Source: Mycobacterium gallinarum (GTDB lineage Bacteria > Actinomycetota > Actinomycetes > Mycobacteriales > Mycobacteriaceae). From it: DNA of 64,000 nucleotides. The position numbers and the translations under genes were made by a program. The DNA lies in the NCBI RefSeq assembly GCF_010726765.1, contig NZ_AP022601.1, positions 3,906,001-3,970,000 on the forward strand, given 5' to 3'. The first letter of the stretch is position 1. The number at the start of each line of letters is the position of its first letter. The notes below the pieces were generated by a model. It was not told the DNA's origin. It made no database searches and saw only the letters and a list, made by a program, of their open reading frames with translations. This document shows positions 1-11,267 of the stretch, piece by piece.

Positions 1-808
1 AGTACATGATGTTCTCGGCGAATCGCAGTCCCATGGCCGTGAACACGCCGCGCGGGTACCGCTTGAGCACCTCGACCACACCGTACGAGACGGCCTTGAC
101 GCGCTCCACCTCCTGCTGTGCCTCGAGGAAGATGGGCGCATCGCTGACCTTCGTCCGGATGTAGTAGCCGATCAGCACCACCACTGCCGACAGCCAGAAA
201 GCGACTCGCCAGCCCCAGGACAGGAACGCCTCTTCCGACAGGGTCGCGGTCAGCACCCACAACACCACCGTCGCGAGCATGTTGCCTACGGGTACCGCGG
301 CCTGCGGCCAGCTGGCCCAGAAGGCCCTGCTCCGATTCGGGCTGTGTTCGGCCACCAGCAGCACGGCGCCACCCCACTCGCCGCCGACGGCGAACCCCTG
401 CAGGAAACGCAACACCACCAGCAGCGTCGGGGCCCAGACGCCGATCTGGGCGTACGTCGGCAGGCAGCCCATCAGGAACGTGACGACACCGACGAGCAGG
501 ATGGCGAACTGCAGCAGCTTCTTGCGCCCGAACTTGTCCCCGAAATGCCCGAACACCACGCCGCCCAATGGGCGGGCGACGAAGCCGACCGCGTAGGTCA
601 GGAACGCCGCGAAGATAGCGCCGTACGCGCTGTCACTCTCCGGGAAGAAGACCTTGTTGAAGACGAGCGTGGCGGCGGTGCCGTAGAGGAAGAACTCGTA
701 CCACTCGACGACGGTCCCGGCCATCGAGGCGGCGACCACCCGTTTGAGGCCGCTCGGGGCCGACGTCACGTCACTTCCGGTCGCTTTCGGGTCGTTGTGA
801 ATCGTCAT
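1..808 (-). CDS. MHS-family MFS transporter, C-terminus off the window edge
   Basis: Proton-coupled major facilitator transporter of the metabolite:H+ symporter group (ShiA/ProP/KgtP-like), importing a small organic acid or osmolyte across the plasma membrane. About 269 codons are visible, starting with [10 protein letters not shown] after a good GAGGAGCG ribosome site. Family signatures include [11 protein letters not shown] in TM1, the loop motif [11 protein letters not shown] between TM2 and TM3, and [13 protein letters not shown] in TM4. The reading frame is open to base 1, so the second half is missing. It is divergent from the LysR gene at 917, which probably regulates it. Substrate cannot be read from the sequence. 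Confidence 0.9.
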   Translation of the reverse strand, partial: MTIHNDPKATGSDVTSAPSGLKRVVAASMAGTVVEWYEFFLYGTAATLVFNKVFFPESDSAYGAIFAAFLTYAVGFVARPLGGVVFGHFGDKFGRKKLLQFAILLVGVVTFLMGCLPTYAQIGVWAPTLLVVLRFLQGFAVGGEWGGAVLLVAEHSPNRSRAFWASWPQAAVPVGNMLATVVLWVLTATLSEEAFLSWGWRVAFWLSAVVVLIGYYIRTKVSDAPIFLEAQQEVERVKAVSYGVVEVLKRYPRGVFTAMGLRFAENIMY

Positions 809-857
809 CGAACGCTCCTCGATTGTGATGCACCGCACAGACCTCTGTGAGTATTCA

Positions 858-916
858 TGCAGGTACCCCGACCTGCAATGGTCAAAACTGCAGGAGCTAT
901 CTGCAAAAATGCAGAT
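858..916. promoter_or_regulatory. Cluster of TGCAG palindromes, probable LysR operator
   Basis: Three palindromes share the core TGCAG: a perfect 7-6-7 repeat (TGCAGGT/ACCTGCA, 858-877), CTGCAG at 888-893, and a perfect 7-4-7 repeat (ATCTGCA-AAAA-TGCAGAT, 899-916). The last ends one base before the preferred LysR start codon. The position between divergent transporter and regulator genes suggests an operator and autoregulation. That role is inferred. Confidence 0.55.
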
Positions 917-1849
917 ATGGCTGTGTCCACTCGCTCATCGGGTCGCCAGCCCAGCGCCGATGACCTTCTCGTGTTGCTGGCTGTCGGGCGCTCGGGCCGC
1001 TATACCATCGCCGCGGAGGAGCTCGGCCTCAACCACACCACGATCTCGCGCCGCATCAACGCGCTCGAACAGTCAGTCGGCGGCCGGGTGCTGGCCAGGG
1101 TGGCCGGCGGATGGGAGCTGACCGACCTCGGGCGCGAGGCACTGTCGGCCGCCGAAGCCGTCGAGTCGGCGGTGCGCTCGTTGTCCGTTCACACCGGCGG
1201 CCAGCGCGCGCTCGAAGGCGTGGTCCGGATATCGGCGACCGACGGTTTCTCCGCCTACATCGCCGCACCCGCCGCCGCCAAGGTGCAACGGAACCATCCA
1301 AATGTCGCGGTGGAGATCGTCGCCGCGACCCGGCGCGCCACCCAACAACGATCCGGCCTCGACGTTGAAGTCGTCGTCGGGGAGCCGAAAGTTCACCGCG
1401 CCAAGGCGATCCGACTCGGCGACTACTGTCTTGGTCTCTACGGTGCACGTGATTACCTGGCCGACAACGGAACACCGGCGAACATCGCGGACCTCGCCCG
1501 CTATCCGCTGGTGTACTTCATCGACTCGATGCTGCAGGTCGACGACCTCGACGTCGCCACGAGCTTCGCGCCGACCATGCGCGAATCTGTGACGTCCACC
1601 AACGTGTTCGTGCATGTCGAGGCGACGCGGGCGTCGGCGGGCATCGGTCTGCTGCCGTGCTTCATGGCCGACCGGCACGACGATCTGGTGCGAGTGCTGC
1701 CCGACGAGGTGGCGGTGCGATTGACGTACTGGCTCGTCACGCGTGCCGAGACGTTGCGCAGACCCGAGGTCGCGGCCGTAGTCGATGCGATCCAGCAGCG
1801 AATGACCGAACAAGCCGACGTGCTCCTCGGCGGGCCAACTCCGCGTTGA
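917..1849 (+). CDS. LysR-family transcriptional regulator
   Basis: Has an N-terminal winged helix-turn-helix ([24 protein letters not shown]...[12 protein letters not shown]) and a C-terminal periplasmic-binding-like effector domain, 310 residues in all, normal for the family. The start at 917 is preferred over the in-frame ATG at 857: the extra 20 residues are not family-like, and the 857-917 DNA is filled with palindromes. It is transcribed divergently from the MHS transporter, so it most likely controls that gene in response to the transported compound. The ligand is unknown. Confidence 0.85.
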   Translation: MAVSTRSSGRQPSADDLLVLLAVGRSGRYTIAAEELGLNHTTISRRINALEQSVGGRVLARVAGGWELTDLGREALSAAEAVESAVRSLSVHTGGQRALEGVVRISATDGFSAYIAAPAAAKVQRNHPNVAVEIVAATRRATQQRSGLDVEVVVGEPKVHRAKAIRLGDYCLGLYGARDYLADNGTPANIADLARYPLVYFIDSMLQVDDLDVATSFAPTMRESVTSTNVFVHVEATRASAGIGLLPCFMADRHDDLVRVLPDEVAVRLTYWLVTRAETLRRPEVAAVVDAIQQRMTEQADVLLGGPTPR

Positions 1850-1878
1850 CCGCGATCCGGACCGCGCCCGACCTGCAT

Positions 1879-1897
1879 CTACGTAGTAACTACGTAG
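1879..1897. promoter_or_regulatory. Perfect 19-bp palindrome upstream of ldtB
   Basis: CTACGTAGT-A-ACTACGTAG is perfectly symmetric (9-1-9), and each half also contains the self-complementary CTACGTAG. It lies 43 bases before the ldtB start and just after the LysR gene. It looks like a dimer operator; the binding protein is not identifiable. Confidence 0.5.
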
Positions 1898-1939
1898 CAT
1901 AGTGATGCAACTGCTTCGACGAACGACGGGACAATACGC

Positions 1940-3133
1940 ATGCGGCGGGTCTGGTGGACGACAGCGACCGTGATGACCATCGCCGCACTTGTCGTCGGGC
2001 TCGGTGCATGCAGCAGGTCGTCGCCGCCGCCACAGCCGCAGGCGATCATCGACAAGGGCACGCCGTACGGCGATCTGCTGATCCCGAAACTGCAGACGTC
2101 GGTCATCGACGGCGCCGTAGGCGTTGCGGTCGAATCACCTGTCACGGTGAGCGCCGAAGACGGCGTCCTTGGTCCGGTGACCCTCGTCAACGACGCGGGC
2201 CGGATGGTCGAGGGAGAACTGAGTCCCGACGGTCTCGTCTGGCGCTCGGCCGAGCCGCTGGGTTACAACAAGCAGTACACCCTGACCGCCGAAGCGTTGG
2301 GCCTCGGCGGCGCGACGCAGAGCAGCGCGACATTCGAAACCCACTCGCCCCGAAATCTGACGATGCCCTACGTCTTCCCCAAGGAGGGCGAAGTGGTGGG
2401 CGTCGGTCAACCGGTCGCGGTGCGGTTCGACGAGAACATCCCCGACCGATTCGCCGCGCAGCAGGCGATCACGGTCAAGACCGACCCCCCGGTCGAGGGC
2501 GCCTTCTACTGGGTGAACAGTCGCGAAGTCCGCTGGCGCCCAGCCGAATACTGGAAGCCCGGGACCAGGGTCGACATCAGCGTCGATACCTACGGTGTCG
2601 ACCTGGGCGACGGACTGTTCGGCCAGGATGACGTGACGAGTCATTTCACGATCGGCGATGAGGTCATCGCGACCGCCGACGACGCCACCAAGACGATGAC
2701 GGTGCGCATCAACGGCGAAATCGTGAAGTCGATGCCGATCTCCATGGGTAAGAACGCAACTCCGACCGACAACGGCACCTACATCATCGGCGACCGCTAC
2801 TACTTCCTCGTCATGGACTCGTCGACGTACGGTGTTCCGGTCAATTCACCCGACGGATACCGCACCGAGGTCAACTGGGCGACCCAGATGTCCTACAGCG
2901 GAATCTATGTCCATTCGGCGCCGTGGTCCGTCGGCAGCCAGGGCCGCTCGAACGTCAGCCACGGTTGCCTGAACGTCAGCCCGCAGAACGCCGAGTGGTT
3001 CTACGAGAGCACCAAACGCGGCGACATCGTCGAGGTGGTCAACACCGTCGGCCCCACGCTGTCCGGCGTCGACGGACTCGGCGACTGGAACATCCCCTGG
3101 GAGCAGTGGAAGGCCGGAAACGCCGGGGTGTAG
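1940..3133 (+). CDS. ldtB: L,D-transpeptidase LdtB (LdtMt2 type), lipoprotein
   Basis: Cell-envelope L,D-transpeptidase forming 3-3 cross-links between meso-diaminopimelate residues of peptidoglycan stems; target of carbapenems. The 397-residue protein has a lipobox ending at Cys24 (LGAC), two Ig-like domains and a C-terminal YkuD domain with the catalytic signature SHGCLNVSP (nucleophile Cys343). The C-terminal extension [15 protein letters not shown] closely matches M. tuberculosis Rv2518c (LdtMt2, 408 aa). In M. tuberculosis that gene lies elsewhere, so its position beside the steroid cluster differs. A 19-bp palindrome lies in its promoter region. Confidence 0.93.
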   Translation: MRRVWWTTATVMTIAALVVGLGACSRSSPPPQPQAIIDKGTPYGDLLIPKLQTSVIDGAVGVAVESPVTVSAEDGVLGPVTLVNDAGRMVEGELSPDGLVWRSAEPLGYNKQYTLTAEALGLGGATQSSATFETHSPRNLTMPYVFPKEGEVVGVGQPVAVRFDENIPDRFAAQQAITVKTDPPVEGAFYWVNSREVRWRPAEYWKPGTRVDISVDTYGVDLGDGLFGQDDVTSHFTIGDEVIATADDATKTMTVRINGEIVKSMPISMGKNATPTDNGTYIIGDRYYFLVMDSSTYGVPVNSPDGYRTEVNWATQMSYSGIYVHSAPWSVGSQGRSNVSHGCLNVSPQNAEWFYESTKRGDIVEVVNTVGPTLSGVDGLGDWNIPWEQWKAGNAGV

Positions 3134-3159
3134 TGGTCGATCAGCGCTAGCGTCGAGGA

Positions 3160-3939
3160 ATGCCGTTCATCGACCATCCGAAGGGGCGCGCGTATTACCG
3201 GCACTGGGCCGCCCCCGAGCCGCGTGCCGCGGTCGTCTTCCTGCACGGCTTCGGCGAACACACCGGGGTCTACCACCGCTACGGGTTCGCACTCAACGCC
3301 GCGGGAATCGACCTGTGGGCGGTCGACCAGTTCGGCCACGGACTCAGCCCGGGCGACCGCGGCGATTTCGGTTCGATCGAGCACAGCTCCGACCTGGCCG
3401 ACACTCTCACCGAACTGGTAGAAGGCGAGCGACCTGGCGTGCCGCTGATCGCACAGGGCCATTCGTTCGGTTCGGTCGTGACCCTGTTCCGGCTGCTGGA
3501 TCAACCCGACCGCTACCGGGCCGGAGTCATCTCCGGCGCTCCCCTAGTGCCGATCCCCGAACTCCTCGACACCGACACGGCGTTCGACCTCGAGCCCGGC
3601 TGGCTCTCGGCGGACCCCTTCTACGTCGATTCGCTCGAGAACGACCCCCTGGCGTTCGTCGGTGCCGATGGGACGTCGCTCGCCCGAGAGCTCGACAGGG
3701 CCTGGGACCGGTTCGGTGGGGAGCTGCCGAAACTGTCGGTGCCGACGCTGGCGGTGCACGGCGTCAACGACTCGATAGCACCGGTCGGGGCCGTCCGCGC
3801 CTATGCCGAGCAGATTGCGCCGCTGCGGCTCACCGAGTTCCCAGGCGGCCGCCACGACATTCTCAACGAGACGGTGCACCGTGAGGTGGCTCGGACAATC
3901 GTCGAATTCATCGAGACGGTGGGGCTAGGCTCTTCGTGA
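3160..3939 (+). CDS. Alpha/beta hydrolase, lysophospholipase/monoacylglycerol-lipase type
   Basis: Serine hydrolase of the Hydrolase_4 family, 259 residues. The oxyanion region is FLHGFGEHTG, the nucleophile elbow GHSFGS (Ser102), and a late ARRT-type lid is followed by the catalytic His in GGRHDILNE. Close relatives hydrolyse monoacylglycerols or lysophospholipids, but the substrate here is inferred from family only. A TAGCGT hexamer at 3148-3153 ends seven bases before the start codon, which suggests a leaderless transcript separate from ldtB. No signal peptide is visible. Confidence 0.8.
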   Translation: MPFIDHPKGRAYYRHWAAPEPRAAVVFLHGFGEHTGVYHRYGFALNAAGIDLWAVDQFGHGLSPGDRGDFGSIEHSSDLADTLTELVEGERPGVPLIAQGHSFGSVVTLFRLLDQPDRYRAGVISGAPLVPIPELLDTDTAFDLEPGWLSADPFYVDSLENDPLAFVGADGTSLARELDRAWDRFGGELPKLSVPTLAVHGVNDSIAPVGAVRAYAEQIAPLRLTEFPGGRHDILNETVHREVARTIVEFIETVGLGSS

Positions 3940-4187
3940 TGATCAAGAAGGCATTCCTCGCGACCGTCGCCATTTGTGGCGCGGCGGTGGCGTTCGCCGT
4001 CCCCGCCGCCGCACAGCCAGGGCGTCCTCCGTGTGACCTTGCGCTCACCTTCATCTGCAACATCATCCCGACGGCGCCCGACCTCGATCACAATGTCGAC
4101 CTCTCGACGCAGGTGCCGGTAGATCCGAACGCCCCGGACCCCGAATTGATGCCGCCGCTCGACCCGTGTTCGGCGGGCTGTATCTAG
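3939..4187 (+). CDS. Small exported protein, function unknown
   Basis: An 82-residue protein with a clear signal peptide (residues 1-25, cleavage after AAA) and a short mature part with four cysteines (CDLALTFIC near the N-terminus, CSAGC at the C-terminus), which could form disulfides outside the membrane. The start could be ATG 3939 or GTG 3936; both overlap the hydrolase stop codon. A TAGGCT hexamer at 3926-3931 suggests its own leaderless promoter inside the hydrolase gene. I do not recognise a function. Confidence 0.7.
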   Translation: MIKKAFLATVAICGAAVAFAVPAAAQPGRPPCDLALTFICNIIPTAPDLDHNVDLSTQVPVDPNAPDPELMPPLDPCSAGCI

Positions 4188-4191
4188 AGCA

Positions 4192-5085
4192 TCATCGAGG
4201 TTGCATGGCCCGACCCCATGCGAGCGGGTTCAGGTTCCGAAACGGATCGTTCTCGCGCAGCTCCTGCAACTCGGCGAGCGTGGCTTGCAATGCGCTCTGT
4301 GCCTGCTCCTTGACCGTAGCGATCCACGTGTCGTTTCCGACGCGAGGTGGTCGCGAGGTATCGATTGGCGAGGCGAACCTTAGGTACATGCGCTGTGGTC
4401 GCGGTACCACGGTCGGACCCCAACCCCGCAGGATCGGGATACCGACTCCCGGAAGGCCGTGTAGACGCTCGCCGAGACCCCGGCTCCGTGTCTCCCAGGC
4501 CCCACCGCGTTCGACCAGGCTGGAAAAGACGTCGTCGCCGCCGACCAGCCCGACGGGCACGATCGGATAGTCGTGAGCGACCGCCAACCGGGCGAAGCCG
4601 CTGCGGCGTTCCCATTGCAGCGCGTACTCCTCCCCCTTGAACTTGAGCATGTCCCGGCCGCCTCCGGGGAACACGAGGACGGTCTCACCCCGTCGCATCA
4701 ATTCCGCGCACGTGTCGGGATGACCCGGGACCGCGCCTGCGGCCTCCAGCACATCGCGCACAACACCTTTCGTCTCCCTCAGCTGCCTGTTGGCGAGGCC
4801 GCGAACCCGGACACCGAGTTCGCGGTGGACGAAGTAGGGAATCAGCACGATCTCGGCAGACCCGGACAGTGTGTGATTGCCGACGAGGAGAAACCTCCCG
4901 TCGCGCGGCAGGTTCTCCAGTCCATCGACATAGATCCGGCAGAGATCGATGACAGGAGCCAACCCATCGGCGACCGCGAAGATCGTTTTCTTCAGGGCCC
5001 GCACCCGGGTGGGTTCATCAACGAGGCGGTCGACGTCGGCGCCGGCTGAGCGGCTGTGTCGCACGGATTCCTTCTGCGTCGTCAT
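4192..5085 (-). CDS. Lysophospholipid/acylglycerol acyltransferase (LPLAT superfamily)
   Basis: A 297-residue acyltransferase related to the TMEM68/DGAT2-like branch. It has NHTLSGSAE at the catalytic His position and FPGGGRDMLKFKGEEY in place of the usual FPEG motif, followed by GFARLAVAHDYPIVPVGLVG. The normal HX4D spacing is not obvious, so catalytic details differ from PlsC. The start at 5085 is chosen over 5139 because the longer form would run through the palindromic operator. It probably acylates mono- or diacylglycerol or a lysolipid at the membrane. It is divergent from a TetR gene, its likely regulator. Confidence 0.75.
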   Translation of the reverse strand: MTTQKESVRHSRSAGADVDRLVDEPTRVRALKKTIFAVADGLAPVIDLCRIYVDGLENLPRDGRFLLVGNHTLSGSAEIVLIPYFVHRELGVRVRGLANRQLRETKGVVRDVLEAAGAVPGHPDTCAELMRRGETVLVFPGGGRDMLKFKGEEYALQWERRSGFARLAVAHDYPIVPVGLVGGDDVFSSLVERGGAWETRSRGLGERLHGLPGVGIPILRGWGPTVVPRPQRMYLRFASPIDTSRPPRVGNDTWIATVKEQAQSALQATLAELQELRENDPFRNLNPLAWGRAMQPR

Positions 5086-5104
5086 GCCACCACTATAGCG
5101 ACTG

Positions 5105-5131
5105 ACTGACCAAATGGTGGAAATGGTCAGT
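5105..5131. promoter_or_regulatory. Inverted repeat, probable TetR operator
   Basis: Perfect 8-bp arms ACTGACCA (5105-5112) and TGGTCAGT (5124-5131) are separated by 11 bases. It sits between the acyltransferase start (5085) and the TetR start (5184), the usual place for a self-regulating TetR site. Inferred from position and symmetry. Confidence 0.6.
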
Positions 5132-5183
5132 TCGTTCAATCAGCTTCGCCATGCGAACCTGGTTCGCCGATATAGTCCGTTGG

Positions 5184-5891
5184 ATGGCATCACCGTTCGA
5201 CGAACTGCCGGAACAGAACTCCGGCACGGCGGCGCGAATCCTCACGGCGGCCAACGATCTCCTGCTCGGTCGCGGCGCGAGGGGGTTCAGCGTCGCCGAT
5301 GTGGCCGCGCGAGCGCATGTCGGAAAAGGCACGGTGTATCTGTACTGGCCGACTAAAGAGGATCTGCTGATCGGGTTGGTCGGTCGAGCATTCCTGCGCG
5401 CCCTAGAGGATCTGATCGTGAAGTTCGAGGAGGAACCCGCTCTGGTTCGTCCTTCACGCTTCTGCCCGATGATGCTGCAGGTAGCGACCGGCCACCCGCT
5501 CATCGCCGCCTTACAGCGCCACGATGACGATCTCCTCGGCGTCCTTGCCGACCACCCCCGCTCTGTCGAGCTCAACGAAGCACTGGGGCCGAGTGCGGTA
5601 CTGCGCGCGGCCCTGCCGCTCTGGCGTCAGCACGGGATGGCCCGGACCGACTGGGTTACCGCGGATCAGGCGTTCGCTGTGCAGGCACTCGTCACCGGTG
5701 TCACACATTCGCTGGTCACCGATTTCGTCGGTGCCGACCAGCGATTGAAGATCTTGGGCTCCGCCGTCACGGCGTTACTCGGACCCGAGCGCCCCAGCCA
5801 GAAAGGACTCCGTGCCGCGGCGACGGGCATCGTCGCCTTCCTCCGCGACGGTCAGGCCGCCGCGCTGCGGGTCATCGAATCTCGTCGGTAG
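5184..5891 (+). CDS. TetR-family transcriptional regulator
   Basis: A 235-residue regulator with an N-terminal HTH: TAARILTAANDLLLGRGARGFSVADVAARAHVGKGTVYLYWPTKEDLL. The C-terminal helical ligand domain has no assignable ligand. ATG 5184 is preferred over 5151 because the HTH then starts about 20 residues in, as is typical. It is divergent from the acyltransferase with an inverted repeat between them, and ends 7 bases from the convergent hsaB stop. It probably represses the acyltransferase gene and itself. Confidence 0.85.
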   Translation: MASPFDELPEQNSGTAARILTAANDLLLGRGARGFSVADVAARAHVGKGTVYLYWPTKEDLLIGLVGRAFLRALEDLIVKFEEEPALVRPSRFCPMMLQVATGHPLIAALQRHDDDLLGVLADHPRSVELNEALGPSAVLRAALPLWRQHGMARTDWVTADQAFAVQALVTGVTHSLVTDFVGADQRLKILGSAVTALLGPERPSQKGLRAAATGIVAFLRDGQAAALRVIESRR

Positions 5892-5898
5892 GCGCGTG

Positions 5899-6461
5899 TC
5901 AGAGCCAGGTGTCGTCGGTGGTGGCGGTGAGAAACGCCTCGAGATCGTCGCGCCAATGCGCCGGGGTGTTCTTGTCCGGCTCGATTCCGGTGTACTGCCC
6001 CTTGTAGAACAACAGCGGGCGCGGTTTCTTGTGCGGCACGTCCGACAGCGAGTGCACCGCGCCGAACACCACGAGGTGATCGCCGCCGTCGTGCACCGAA
6101 TGCACCGTGCAGTCGACGTGCGCCAGCGTGTCCTTGATGACCGGTGATCCGAGTTTCGAGAGATGCCAGTCGATTTCGGCGAACTTGTCCGGCTCCTTGG
6201 AGCCGAAGCGCGCCGAGACGTCTTTCTGTTTCTCGTGCAGCACGTTGACGCAGAAGTGCCCGCTGGACTCGATGGCCTTCCAGGATCGCGACACCTTCGT
6301 CGGGCAGAACAGCACCAGCGGAGGATCTAGCGACAGCGCCGCGAACGATTGGCATGCGAACCCGACGGGCTTTCCGTCGTGCATGGTGGTGATCACGGTG
6401 ATGCCCGTACAGAACTGCCCCAGCACATTTCGGAATGTGCGGGGATCGATAGGCTCACCCA

Positions 6462-6462
<1 letters not shown>
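5899..6462 (-). CDS. hsaB: HsaB, flavin reductase of the 3-HSA hydroxylase
   Basis: NADH:FMN reductase component that supplies reduced flavin to HsaA for hydroxylation of 3-HSA, the phenolic seco-steroid formed when ring B of cholesterol opens. Flavin_reductase-domain protein of 187 residues, the same length as Rv3567c, with the conserved stretch VLGQFCTGITVIT. The GTG start at 6462 shares its first base with the hsaC stop, giving tight translational coupling. It is the last gene of hsaADCB. The nat gene that follows hsaB in M. tuberculosis is absent here. Confidence 0.95.
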
Positions 6463-9455
<2,993 letters not shown>

Positions 9456-9493
9456 AGACCGTCGCCTTCCGGAGTATGGGCCTAGATGAAGAT

Positions 9494-9507
9494 TAGAACA
9501 CGTTACG
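9494..9507. promoter_or_regulatory. KstR operator, hsaA side
   Basis: TAGAACACGTTACG matches the KstR motif TNNAACNNGTTNNA at all but the last base. It lies 39 bases upstream of hsaA, a mirror image of the site in front of kshB. Confidence 0.75.
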
Positions 9508-9561
9508 ATTTGTGTCGAGAAGGGCCTTGCTGCGGCGGCTGGACCTGGGGACATGCATTTC

Positions 9562-9575
9562 TGTAACCTGTTCTA
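9562..9575. promoter_or_regulatory. KstR operator, kshB side
   Basis: TGTAACCTGTTCTA fits the KstR consensus TNNAACNNGTTNNA exactly. It ends 38 bases before the kshB start, so kshB should be induced by steroid intermediates through KstR. Confidence 0.85.
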
Positions 9576-9613
9576 GTTATTGGCCAGTAATATTTCGCGA
9601 GGAAGGGTGAACG

Positions 9614-10675
9614 GTGACGGACGAGCCGCTCGGAAGCCACGTGCTCGAGCTGGAGCTGACCGACGTCGTCGAGGAGACCACCGACGCGCGTTCGCTGGTT
9701 TTCAGGGTCCCGGACGGCCCCGACTCAGCAGATGTCCCGGCCGACCGGTTGCGCTACTCGCCGGGTCAATTCCTGACGCTGCGGGTGCCCAGCGAGCGCA
9801 CCGGCTCGGTGGCGCGCTGCTACTCGCTGTGCAGTTCACCGTTCACCGACGACCCGCTGACCGTGACCGTCAAGCGCACCGCGGACGGATACGCGTCGAA
9901 CTGGCTGTGTGACAACGCGCACGCCGGCATGAAGATGCACGTGCTGGCACCGTCGGGCACCTTCGTACCCAAGACCCTCGACACCGATTTCTTGCTCATG
10001 GGCGCCGGCAGCGGCATCACACCGATGATGTCGATCTGCAAGTCGGCCCTCGCCGAGGGCAGCGGCAAGGTCGTGCTCATCTATGCCAACGAGAACGAGA
10101 ACTCGGTGATCTTCCACGCCGCGCTGCGCGACCTGTCGGCCAAGTACCCCGATCGGCTCACTGTCGTGCACTGGCTCGTCAGCGTGCAGGGATTGCCGAG
10201 CGCGGCGGCGTTGGCCGGCTTGGCCGAGCCGTATGCCGGACACGACGCGTACATCTGCGGCCCGGGTCCCTTCATGGTCGCGGCCGAAGAAGCGCTCAAG
10301 TCCCTCGGCGCGCAACGCATCCACATCGAGGTGTTCAAGTCACTGGATTCCGACCCGTTCTCCGCGGTGGTCATCGAGGAAGACGACAGCGATGAGGGGC
10401 CGGCCACCGCGGTCGTCACGCTCGACGGTGAGAAGCATGAGATCACGTGGCCGCGCAAGGCGAAGCTGCTCGACGTACTGCTTGACAAGGGCCTCGATGC
10501 GCCGTTCTCGTGTCGAGAGGGCCACTGCGGCGCGTGCGCGGTACTGAAGAAGAGCGGCGACGTCGAGATGGAAATCAATGACGTGCTCGAGCAGTCCGAC
10601 CTCGACGAGGGTCTGATCCTGGGCTGCCAAGCGCTGCCGCGATCCGATTCGGTCGAAGTCACTTACGACGAGTAA
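9614..10675 (+). CDS. kshB: KshB, reductase of 3-ketosteroid 9-alpha-hydroxylase
   Basis: Electron-transfer component passing electrons from NADH to the Rieske oxygenase KshA for 9-alpha hydroxylation, which triggers ring-B opening. 353 residues: FAD-binding domain with RCYSLCSS, NAD-binding domain with LLMGAGSGITPMMS and ICGPGPFM, and a C-terminal plant-type [2Fe-2S] ferredoxin domain with CREGHCGAC plus a distal Cys in LGCQALP. GTG start preceded by GAGGAAGG. Orthologous in sequence and position to Rv3571. KshA is not in the window. Confidence 0.96.
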   Translation: MTDEPLGSHVLELELTDVVEETTDARSLVFRVPDGPDSADVPADRLRYSPGQFLTLRVPSERTGSVARCYSLCSSPFTDDPLTVTVKRTADGYASNWLCDNAHAGMKMHVLAPSGTFVPKTLDTDFLLMGAGSGITPMMSICKSALAEGSGKVVLIYANENENSVIFHAALRDLSAKYPDRLTVVHWLVSVQGLPSAAALAGLAEPYAGHDAYICGPGPFMVAAEEALKSLGAQRIHIEVFKSLDSDPFSAVVIEEDDSDEGPATAVVTLDGEKHEITWPRKAKLLDVLLDKGLDAPFSCREGHCGACAVLKKSGDVEMEINDVLEQSDLDEGLILGCQALPRSDSVEVTYDE

Positions 10676-10717
10676 CCCGCAGGCTACGATGCGCGCACCG
10701 AAGGGAGCATCTCTGTG

Positions 10718-11263
10718 ATGAAGCGGTTGGCCGGCGCGTTCGTGGCGATCTCGGCGACAGTGCTGACACTGGCGACCATCACACCGACAGCCGTGTCTTC
10801 GGCTGCGCTGGACACGGCGGACTCGTCGATTCCCGTCAACCCGGTGGACACGCTGCAGATGCGTGTGACGGCCAATTGCATTGCAGCCGAGGCGAGATGC
10901 TTGTTCGACACCGTCGCAAACCTGCGCACACCGAACGGTGTGGTCGGGTTTCCCGGTGATCTGTACGCCCGGCAGAACGTGACGCTGCGCACGATGGACC
11001 GCTCCGTCTACATCAATTCGAACGTCGCGACCCCGAACACCCGGATCTTCAAATCGTTGACCGACAACGAGATCTCGACGGTCTACTTCGGCGGCGGACC
11101 GCCGGACAGGGTGGCCCTGCACGGCGTCGCATGGCCCATCGACTCCTACACCGGCCGTCCGCGTACCGACGTTCCGCTGATCGTGTGCTCCTACATCCAG
11201 GTGGTGTACGCCGGTGTCAACCTGACGTCACCCAACGCCTGTGCGCAGGCCGCGTTCTCTTAG
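10718..11263 (+). CDS. Exported protein of the Rv3572 type, function unknown
   Basis: A 181-residue protein with an N-terminal signal peptide (KRLAGAFVAISATVLTLATITPTAVSSAA) and a conserved secreted domain with four cysteines. The same gene sits between kshB and fadE34 in M. tuberculosis (Rv3572). ATG 10718 is preferred to GTG 10715 by spacing from GAAGGGAG. It follows kshB and converges with fadE34, so it may be co-induced with steroid genes, but no catalytic motif is visible. Confidence 0.8.
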   Translation: MKRLAGAFVAISATVLTLATITPTAVSSAALDTADSSIPVNPVDTLQMRVTANCIAAEARCLFDTVANLRTPNGVVGFPGDLYARQNVTLRTMDRSVYINSNVATPNTRIFKSLTDNEISTVYFGGGPPDRVALHGVAWPIDSYTGRPRTDVPLIVCSYIQVVYAGVNLTSPNACAQAAFS

Positions 11264-11267
11264 CAAC

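Noticed and set aside
857..916. N-terminal extension of the LysR gene from ATG 857
   Set aside because: The 20 added residues lack LysR character and the DNA is filled with palindromes; start 917 preferred.
5892..5898. Expected nat gene after hsaB
   Set aside because: In M. tuberculosis, nat follows hsaB; here only seven bases separate hsaB from the TetR gene. I recall nat being unlinked in some fast growers, so absence here is not itself notable.
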